Shown in pieces: positions 1 to 6,322 of a stretch of 31,503 nt of DNA (position 1 is its first letter; the number at the start of each line of letters is the position of its first letter). The stretch spans positions 1 through 31,503 of the forward strand of contig DATLXU010000034.1 in assembly GCA_035575515.1 (NCBI GenBank). Direction: 5' to 3'. The position numbers and the translations under genes are program-made. The notes beneath the pieces were generated by a model. That model searched no databases and was not told the DNA's origin. It saw only the letters and a list, made by a program, of their open reading frames with translations. The DNA is from DATLXU01 sp035575515 (lineage in GTDB: Bacteria > Acidobacteriota > Blastocatellia > UBA7656).

Positions 1-255
1 TTGCACTAAAATGGTATAGCACACCCGGAGTACACAGTTGTTGGTCGAACGTGGAATCAACAACTTACGAATTCAGCCAACTCCATAAAGTGGCTGTTTT
101 CTGGCTTCAAAGCTGTCTCCACGATTAACTGTGGAGCTACCGGTCGTATAGATGGAGACTTAAATCATAATAATTTCACTCCTTCCCGCTAACAGGCTTC
201 ATCCTACCTTATACAGCCCCCCCTCCTCTCTATAGAGCAAAGGCTTTCTTTTTCG
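1..255. other. Left-edge region without a confident gene
   Basis: No complete gene is visible. One forward frame is open from about base 10 to a TAA at 190-192 (60 codons), but it has no start codon and a stop (TAA, 7-9) directly precedes it. Another forward frame is open from the window edge to about 131. Neither translation is recognisable. This could be the decayed 3' end of a gene entering from the left, or plain intergenic DNA. Bases 193-255 are pyrimidine-rich without clear structure. Confidence 0.25.
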
Positions 256-310
256 TGACAGTTAGTTGTCAGAAATAACAGTTGACAAAAAGGTGTCAAG
301 TCTATAGATT
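256..310 (+). promoter_or_regulatory. Sigma70-like promoter overlapped by two TGACA-N6-TGTCA palindromes
   Basis: A perfect -35 hexamer TTGACA (282-287) is followed after 17 bases by TAGATT (305-310), a fair -10. The -35 is the left half of a palindrome TTGACA-N6-TGTCAA (282-299). A second palindrome with the same half-sites and the same gap, TGACA-N6-TGTCA, lies at 256-271, its centre 27 bases upstream. This is the layout of a dimeric repressor or activator with two operators. The only gene downstream is the repeat protein starting at 474, which would have a 5' leader of about 155 bases. The regulator cannot be named from the sequence. Confidence 0.5.
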
Positions 311-473
311 CCGAACATCTCCAGTCCGTTTATGGAGCCTTTATCCGCAAGCGGAATTTGCTGCCCGTCTGGTTGTAGAAGAATCCCCGGCGGTCCGCTA
401 GTCCGCGATCGCATCATCTAAAGGGGAGATTTTGGAGGTTAAGTAGTCAACAGTACTGAGGAGGATGGTTTTT

Positions 474-2153
474 ATGAAAACACCTTCAGCTTTCGCTCGT
501 TTGCGAGCGCGTGGTATTCTGCGACCGATATATTTCTTTTTGCTCTCGGTTCTGCTCCTCTCGCATCTGTTCTATATTCCATCTAGTGAAGTACACGCAA
601 GCCAGGCCAGCTTTGATGGCACACATGATTTAGCTGATTGCAACATGATTGCTGGTTGGGCTTGGGATGCCAACCAGCCGAACACGCCGATCAGCGTCGA
701 CATATTCGATGGCAACACGTTGATTGCTACGGTGCTCGCGAATCAGTTCCGCCAAGACTTGCTCGACGCTGGCAAGGGCAATGGCGCTCACGGATTTGTC
801 TTTCCGACTCCCGACAGCCTAAAAGATGGCGCAACTCATTCGATCCGGGTGAGAATCGCAGGCAGCAGTATTGATCTGACTGGCACACCGAAGACAATCA
901 ATTGCAGTCCTGTATTTCAAGGAAGCTTCGATGTCGCCAATTGTGATTTTATCGCTGGCTGGGCTTGGGATGCTAACCAACCAAGTGCTCATATAAGCGT
1001 TGACATCTATGTGGATAGCAATCCGTTTTCCAGCATACAAGCTCCCGCAAACCTGTTCCGCCAAGACTTACTTGATGCTGGCATAGGTGATGGTACTCAT
1101 GGATTTAGCTTCTCCACGCCGGCATTCTTGAAAGACGGACAACCTCACACGATTCGGGCAAAGTTTGCAGGGACAACTATTGAGCTTCCAAACTCTCCGA
1201 TAACCATTAACTGTCCTGCCAGCCCCGCGCCTTCGTTTGAAGGCTCTTTCGATGCGGCCAACTGCAACACAATTGCCGGATGGGCGTGGGACGCAAATCA
1301 ACCAAACACCCCGATCAGCGTGGATATTTATGATGGCAGCATGCTGATTGCTACAGTACTCGCTGATCAGTTCCGTCAGGACCTGCTCGATGCTGGCAAA
1401 GGCAACGGCAACCACGGATTCGTCTTCCCGACTCCTAGCAGCCTCAATGATGGGCAGCCGCATTCAATATCTGTAGGAGTCGCCGGAACAACCTTTGGTT
1501 TGGCGGGCAATCCAAAAACCATAACATGTCCAGAGCCGGAATTTGATGGTAGCCATGATTTAACCAGTTGTAGCGGGATCGCGGGATGGGCTTGGAATTC
1601 AAATCAACCAAACACTCCGATCAGCGTGGACATCTACGCTGATGACACGTTGATCTGCACAGTGCTGGCGAATCAGTTTCGTCAGGATTTGCTTGACGCG
1701 GGCAAGGGGAACGGCGTCCACGGTTTTGTCTTTACGACCCCGAACAGCCTGAAAGACGGGCAGACACATTCTATCAAAGTTACATTTGGTGGGACTTTGA
1801 TGAATCTGCCCAATACGCCACAGTCGCTTAATTGTCCAGTGCCTGTATTTCAAGGCACGCACGATGTCGCAGACTGCGACGTAATCGCAGGCTGGGTCTG
1901 GAATGCAAACGAGCCGAACACGCCAATCAGCGTTGACATATACGCTGACGGCACACTGATCGCCACAGTGTTAGCGGACCAGTTCCGTCAGGATTTGTTC
2001 GATGCTGGCAAAGGCAATGGCGCTCACGGGTTTGTCTTTCCGACGCCAATCAGCCTCAAAGACGGAAATATTCACTCCATTCAGGTCAGGGTTGCAGGAA
2101 CTTTCGTTAATCTTTCTAATACGCCAAAAACGATCAATTGTTTGGACCCATAA
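474..2153 (+). CDS. Secreted five-repeat surface protein of unknown function
   Basis: The 559-residue product starts with a basic stretch and a hydrophobic segment ending near residue 42 (after VHA), a typical secretion signal. The rest is five repeats of ~98 residues (about 46-144, 148-247, 255-352, 356-454, 458-556) with almost no linker. Each repeat contains GWAWDANQPNTPISVDI, an FRQDLLDAGKGNG block, HGF and a closing INC. Each has one cysteine near its start and one at its end (56/144, 157/247, 264/352, 366/454, 468/556), so one disulphide per repeat is likely. Repeat 4 has an extra cysteine. I chose ATG 474 because GAGGAGG (458-464) lies 9 bases before it; ATG 465 directly abuts that site. 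Similar GWAWD-type beta modules occur in bacterial surface and glycan-related proteins, but I know no biochemical function. No catalytic motif or C-terminal anchor is seen. The gene is less GC-rich than its distal neighbours. Confidence 0.85.
   Translation: MKTPSAFARLRARGILRPIYFFLLSVLLLSHLFYIPSSEVHASQASFDGTHDLADCNMIAGWAWDANQPNTPISVDIFDGNTLIATVLANQFRQDLLDAGKGNGAHGFVFPTPDSLKDGATHSIRVRIAGSSIDLTGTPKTINCSPVFQGSFDVANCDFIAGWAWDANQPSAHISVDIYVDSNPFSSIQAPANLFRQDLLDAGIGDGTHGFSFSTPAFLKDGQPHTIRAKFAGTTIELPNSPITINCPASPAPSFEGSFDAANCNTIAGWAWDANQPNTPISVDIYDGSMLIATVLADQFRQDLLDAGKGNGNHGFVFPTPSSLNDGQPHSISVGVAGTTFGLAGNPKTITCPEPEFDGSHDLTSCSGIAGWAWNSNQPNTPISVDIYADDTLICTVLANQFRQDLLDAGKGNGVHGFVFTTPNSLKDGQTHSIKVTFGGTLMNLPNTPQSLNCPVPVFQGTHDVADCDVIAGWVWNANEPNTPISVDIYADGTLIATVLADQFRQDLFDAGKGNGAHGFVFPTPISLKDGNIHSIQVRVAGTFVNLSNTPKTINCLDP
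609..2141 (+). repeat. Five tandem ~300-bp coding repeats
   Basis: Units lie at about 609-905, 915-1214, 1236-1529, 1539-1835 and 1845-2141. The protein repeats are closely alike, especially in the FRQDLLDAGKGNG block. Unit 2 is the most divergent: it has a three-residue-longer loop (DSNPFSSIQAPAN) and the GIGDG variant. The DNA differs at many silent positions, so the duplications are not very recent or have drifted under protein-level selection. Confidence 0.85.
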
Positions 2154-2195
2154 TTTGTCCAAACTTTCTCTTGAAGCAGTTTTCGATTGCCTGCT

Positions 2196-2221
2196 TGGAG
2201 TGCGGCACGCTCGCCGCACTC
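2196..2221. terminator. Strong hairpin between convergent genes
   Basis: GGAGTGCGGC and GCCGCACTCC form a perfect 10-bp stem around a 6-base loop, 43 bases after the stop of the five-repeat gene and facing the 3' end of the leftward metalloprotease gene. There is no T-run, so this may be a Rho-independent-like pause, an mRNA 3' stabiliser, or a member of a repetitive palindrome family rather than a classical terminator. Confidence 0.5.
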
Positions 2222-2440
2222 CTAATCTAGTCGTCACTGAAAAAGTCAGAAAGGGGCTGTATATAGACGCGACAGCGGTTTCATCAGACCAGACCACAAC
2301 ATATTGATAATGTCTGCGATGCCTGAATCACCGGAAATCGCAAACCAATCTTCAAAACCTTGCAATTTCGGAAGCCGCTTTTTCATCGTAAGCCGTTCAC
2401 TCAGTTCGTTTAAGCACTTTTTCAGTGGCGACTAATCTAG
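2222..2440. mobile_element. MITE-like element, 16-bp TIRs and 9-bp direct flanks
   Basis: The left end TCGTCACTGAAAAAGT (2231-2246) and the inverted right end (2416-2431) match at 15 of 16 positions. The 201-bp element is flanked on both sides by CTAATCTAG (2222-2230 and 2432-2440), consistent with a 9-bp target-site duplication. There is no transposase. A 46-codon leftward frame (ATG at 2386, stop at 2246-2248) has protein-like composition but is unrecognised; it may be a remnant of the parent transposon. The element sits between two convergent genes, immediately beside the 2196-2221 hairpin. I cannot assign an IS family. Confidence 0.6.
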
Positions 2441-2480
2441 CTCTATCAACCGGATCGTGGCAGATCAGAGCAGTTGGCTA

Positions 2481-5465
2481 TCAGGGTAAGAACCTCTTGT
2501 GATATTCAAGGGAATCAAGAAAGCCCTGAATCAATTGCAAACCACTCGTTCCTTGATTCATCTGATTGACCCAATAATCAAACCCTGCCTGCTCCGGCGA
2601 CCTTCGCAGCATTCCGACATACATCTGCACAACATAAACCCAGTTGCCGCTCCTCGCCTTGTACTCATCTGACTCACTGAAGCCTGCCATCACTTGCCCA
2701 CGAGTCTGTGCTCCGCTGTTTAGCTGATTGACCCAGTAATCAAACCCAGCCTGATCGGGTGTTCTTCCCAGCACGTTCTGATATACAAGAGCTACGAACT
2801 GATCATTGCTCAAGCTGCCATATCTCTGAGTGAACTCTTGGGATTGAGCAAACTGCTGAGATATTTGATTTAGGCTCGTCCCGTTGCGATACTGCGTGAC
2901 CCAGTAGATCAATCCAGGATAATCTGGGATTCTCAAGAAGTATGCAAAGTAGAGACGAGTAATTGGAGTAGTGGCCTGGAACTCTGCCGAGCGGAAGAAG
3001 TTGTCAATCACCTGAGCGCGAGATTGCAAGTTTGATGTGATCTGGTTGGTCCAGTAGGTGATGCCAGAGGATTCGCCTTCTCTGCCTAGGAAGTCTCTGT
3101 ACTGCTGCATGGCGAACCATCTTGCGTTAGTGAATATGTCATTGTCTTTGACTGATGGGTTCCTGCCCTCCTGCAATTCAACACCGTTGGGCATACAATC
3201 GCCATCCGTATCGGCAGTGGCGGAGCCGACAGCTATTGCGATATTTGTGGAAGCAACGCCGAATGATCCCGATCCATCCTGCGCCATCTGCCACTGAAAG
3301 TTATATGTTCCCGGAGTCGAAGGAGCAGTGATGTTGAAGGTAAACGTAGCGTTTGAGCCAGGGGCGACTGGCGAAGCAAGGTTAATTCTGTTCAAACCCC
3401 AAGTGCTGTTGGCAGCAGGGTTCTGCGAGCCGAGATAATAACTGCCAGCGGCCCAGGTTGTAGTGCCGTTGTTTTGCATCGTGACAGAAACAGAGACGGT
3501 CTGACCAGTATTCAAGGACGAGGGAACGGACTGCGATACAAATGCCGCATTGTTCGTAGCTGGCGGCGGCGCGCTGGCTACCTGAATTGCGACATTCGCC
3601 GTCATCTGTCCGAAAAAGCCTGTGCCGTTGTCTTTATATAACTGCCACTGGAAGTTGTATGTGCCGGGCGTTGTCGGCGCAGTCGCTGTGAAGTTGAAAT
3701 CGAGTTGCTGTCCCGGATTGATGATGAACTGCCCCAAATCAACTGCGTTGTAAGACCCGCCCAGCCAAGTTGTGTTGAGCGCAGGATTCTGCGAAACCAG
3801 ATAAAACCCCGGCGCGCTCCACGTCTGCGTTCCCGTATTTGTGAATTTCATGTTCACTGTGAAGCTCTGGCCCGGAGCGACGCTTGTGGGCACAGTCTGC
3901 GAGACGAATTGCGAATTATAAGGCGTGCCGGACTGGCTTATGACTATAGAAAGAGCCTTCTGCGCGGTAGTAGACGCGCTGTCTGTCACCCGCACGGTGA
4001 AGTTGAATGTGCCTGTTGCGCTCGGCGTTCCCGTGATTGCTCCCGTGCTCGCGTTCAAGCTGAGACCCGTCGGCAGATTGCCTTGCCCGGCAACCAGGCT
4101 CCATGTATAAGGCTGAGAGCCGCCCGTCGCAATCAGAGTTTGCGAGTACGAAGTTCCGACCGTTCCCGCAGGCAGAGACGCCGTGCTAATCGTGAGCGGT
4201 CCCGGCCCTCCGCCTGCGCCTTGATAGATCGAAGTGATGCCCGCAATATCATCGGCTCTCAATCCCGCGCAACGGCCATCGAAGTGCGCGAAGGCATACA
4301 TCGTCGCAGTTGAATCAGCCGAATGGCCGAGTCCCATCGTGTGACCAAGCTCGTGCGTCGTTATTTCCTGAACGTTGCAGTGGTTGCCAAAATAACAACT
4401 CGCGTAAGGGTTGAAGGATATGAAACCGGCGGTGGCCTGCTGATATGTAACACCACCAATTGTCTTTGACGTGCCCGTCCAGCTTAGCCCACCATACGCA
4501 AGCGTGCTTGCGCATCCGGATGTAGCTCCCCATCGTTCATCGCAGTTATTGAATAAAATCAGGTTCAGCCCGAATCCTTCGCGGCACGCGGTTGACGTGC
4601 CGCCGGTGGCTATCCTCAGAGAACAGCCCGGCACCGTCGACCACGCGTTCATCGCCGCTGCGATGTCGTCCATTATCTGCGGGTTGGGCGCGCCGTCCGG
4701 GTTCACGACGAAAGTAACCGCCTGGCCGCTGTCAGGCTCGAACCATCGCGGGTGCGCGCTTCTGATGAATGTCCACTGCGATTGAAACCCGCCGCGCGAT
4801 TTGATGCCGCCGTATTCGCCCGGTTGAGCCAGCAGCGGCACGCCGCGGTAGTGCTCGTTGAGGAAAGAGTCCGAACGCTCGCGATTGATTTCGAGCCGCT
4901 CGCGCACCATCTCGATATATCTCGACAACTCCATGCGGTCAGTCGAGGTGCCGCTCGGTTGTCCGCCGAAGTCACTGGCGCGCAGCACCGTTGTATTTTC
5001 GTCAGGAACCGTTCGCACTACGAATTGCTGGCCCGTAGCTTTGTCTTTGATGATTGAGAACTTGCCCAGAAACAACTGATGCGTGCGCAGGCTGCCGTCT
5101 TTCCAGGTGTCGAGGTAGAGCAGAACTTTTTCGCCGCGCGTGAATTGCGGATTCCCGAAAATCGTGAATCCCTGATTGCCGACCTGCCCGCCCATCTCCT
5201 TGAGCACGATCCTGCGCTCGGTGACCTCACCTTTGAGCACTTCCTTCACCTTGATGGTTATGTATGTATAGATACGGCTGTGCGACTCGTCGAAGCTGCT
5301 TTCGATTGCGACGACCTTGCCGCGGACTATGGCGCGCGCGCCGATTATCAAATCGTCGTCGGCTGGGACAACTACGGTTGTTGCCAGTGAGGATTGGGCC
5401 GCGCCCAGAATGAATAAAAAAAGAATTAAGTATTTGAACCTCATCTGCTTCAGAACGCGTTTCAT
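2481..5465 (-). CDS. Secreted matrixin-like metalloprotease with Ig, NBR1-Ig and DUF4214 domains
   Basis: The 994-residue product starts with a signal peptide (about 1-28). An unnamed N-terminal domain (about 30-175, starting TTVVVPADDDLIIGARAI) is shared with the neighbouring paralogue. A metzincin protease domain (about 235-415) has zinc site HELGHTMGLGH at 371-381 and a later Met (ATMYAF) that can serve as the Met-turn. Next come a putative-Ig domain (422-510), two NBR1-type Ig domains (519-630, 640-747), a calcium-loop DTDGDCMPNG segment (752-776), and DUF4214 repeats (about 780-990) with recurring GFDYWVNQ motifs. I chose ATG 5465 because GGAGG lies 5 bases upstream and the signal peptide begins there; the open frame runs 59 codons further up but that part looks non-coding. 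ATG 5444 is an alternative. The substrate is unknown; DUF4214 and the Ig domains suggest attachment to surface or extracellular polymer. The distal (C-terminal) half is visibly less GC-rich than the protease half. Confidence 0.85.
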   Translation of the reverse strand: MKRVLKQMRFKYLILFLFILGAAQSSLATTVVVPADDDLIIGARAIVRGKVVAIESSFDESHSRIYTYITIKVKEVLKGEVTERRIVLKEMGGQVGNQGFTIFGNPQFTRGEKVLLYLDTWKDGSLRTHQLFLGKFSIIKDKATGQQFVVRTVPDENTTVLRASDFGGQPSGTSTDRMELSRYIEMVRERLEINRERSDSFLNEHYRGVPLLAQPGEYGGIKSRGGFQSQWTFIRSAHPRWFEPDSGQAVTFVVNPDGAPNPQIMDDIAAAMNAWSTVPGCSLRIATGGTSTACREGFGLNLILFNNCDERWGATSGCASTLAYGGLSWTGTSKTIGGVTYQQATAGFISFNPYASCYFGNHCNVQEITTHELGHTMGLGHSADSTATMYAFAHFDGRCAGLRADDIAGITSIYQGAGGGPGPLTISTASLPAGTVGTSYSQTLIATGGSQPYTWSLVAGQGNLPTGLSLNASTGAITGTPSATGTFNFTVRVTDSASTTAQKALSIVISQSGTPYNSQFVSQTVPTSVAPGQSFTVNMKFTNTGTQTWSAPGFYLVSQNPALNTTWLGGSYNAVDLGQFIINPGQQLDFNFTATAPTTPGTYNFQWQLYKDNGTGFFGQMTANVAIQVASAPPPATNNAAFVSQSVPSSLNTGQTVSVSVTMQNNGTTTWAAGSYYLGSQNPAANSTWGLNRINLASPVAPGSNATFTFNITAPSTPGTYNFQWQMAQDGSGSFGVASTNIAIAVGSATADTDGDCMPNGVELQEGRNPSVKDNDIFTNARWFAMQQYRDFLGREGESSGITYWTNQITSNLQSRAQVIDNFFRSAEFQATTPITRLYFAYFLRIPDYPGLIYWVTQYRNGTSLNQISQQFAQSQEFTQRYGSLSNDQFVALVYQNVLGRTPDQAGFDYWVNQLNSGAQTRGQVMAGFSESDEYKARSGNWVYVVQMYVGMLRRSPEQAGFDYWVNQMNQGTSGLQLIQGFLDSLEYHKRFLP

Positions 5466-5674
5466 TCTTGCCTCCACAAACAGGGAATCTTTTGTTCCCT
5501 CAAATAACCTGATGCAAGCTCGAAGACTGCTTTGTGACTTGACGCGTTCCCACACGCCAGCCGCTGGCTCGTGCGTCAACTCATAGCGCGGGCCCTGCTC
5601 CCGGCGTCGCTTCTCGTCTTGGACAGTCAATGCTTGACCCAAGTATGCTGCATATATGAAGGGGCTTGCCTCTA

Positions 5675-5731
5675 ATAAGCCGGCCGTTTTTTACTGCACA
5701 ATAATCAATTAAGTGAGGTCGCCCGGCTTAT
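5675..5731. repeat. Spaced 9-bp inverted repeat (ATAAGCCGG)
   Basis: ATAAGCCGG at 5675-5683 is repeated inverted at 5723-5731; extended to 12 bases, 11 match. The arms enclose 39 bases containing a T6 run and an AT-rich stretch. It may be an operator pair, a transcript hairpin, or ends of a small element; no flanking direct repeat was seen. Confidence 0.35.
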
Positions 5732-6112
5732 GCCTGATAAAACTTCACAGGGGCTGATCAAGCTTCGGTAGGCGAATTCAAACACAACTATATGGCTTTG
5801 TCAAATAACCGACACAGCAATACGCAGACCATTAACTCGGCCCATCATCACCGGCCTACTTTATTGCGGCTTCGCACAAAAAAAGCGCGATGATATTACC
5901 TTGCCGGGTGATTGAATTGTGCTCAAGCAAATTATCGCCTGAGCAGAGTTGCAGCGCGTAAATAAGATTGTTCCGTTCATGACCAAAGCGAATCGTATCT
6001 TTTCTCGCCATTTGAAGTAATGTAATTCTCGCTAATACGCGACTCCCGGATTGTCGCTCTCAATAGATAGATTCATAGATTATTTACTGCGACGGCGAGG
6101 CGCTTGTGTTGA

Positions 6113-6141
6113 TTGACAGCGGATTTAATTAGAAGTAATTT
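6113..6141 (+). promoter_or_regulatory. Possible promoter for rightward metalloprotease
   Basis: TTGACA (6113-6118) is a perfect -35. Seventeen bases later TAATTT (6136-6141) is a weak -10. The start codon is ~180 bases downstream, leaving a long leader that holds the CCACGCT/AGTGTGG hairpin. Confidence 0.3.
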
Positions 6142-6322
6142 ATTGGCCGGGATGTGACAGCCCCGCCACAACCGCCTTCAGGCTAAGAAGTAAATTATAA
6201 GCCCCACGCTTTAGCCGGAGTGTGGCGCAGAGCTGTTGCTGAGGGTTTGCCGCACAAGCTGCAGGAGCAGCCAAGAAGTCAGGCTGCGATTCAAAGAGAT
6301 TTTTAAATAGCTTTAGCCCTCG

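Larger units (their letters stand above)
5466..6322. other. Long divergent intergenic region between metalloprotease paralogues
   Basis: About 857 bases separate the two divergent start codons. I see no convincing gene in either strand. The region is more AT-rich than its flanks. It contains an inverted repeat (5675-5731), a promoter-like pair for the rightward gene (6113-6141), a small hairpin TGCTCA/TGAGCA near 5930-5955, and CCACGCT/AGTGTGG near 6202-6225. Its length suggests regulation of both genes or a decayed insertion. Confidence 0.5.

Noticed and set aside
282..299. FNR/Crp-type box
   Set aside because: The half-sites TTGA and TCAA are 10 bases apart, not the 6 of an FNR box.
609..2141. 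CRISPR-like array from the regular repeats
   Set aside because: Units are ~300 bp, in frame and coding, with no short spacers.
3705..4313. 202-codon frame antisense to the metalloprotease gene
   Set aside because: Composition is extremely Arg-rich and the opposite strand encodes clear Ig and protease domains.
5466..5642. Upstream extension of the leftward metalloprotease to 5642
   Set aside because: The extra 59 residues are charged and unlike a secreted N terminus; the signal peptide and GGAGG support ATG 5465.
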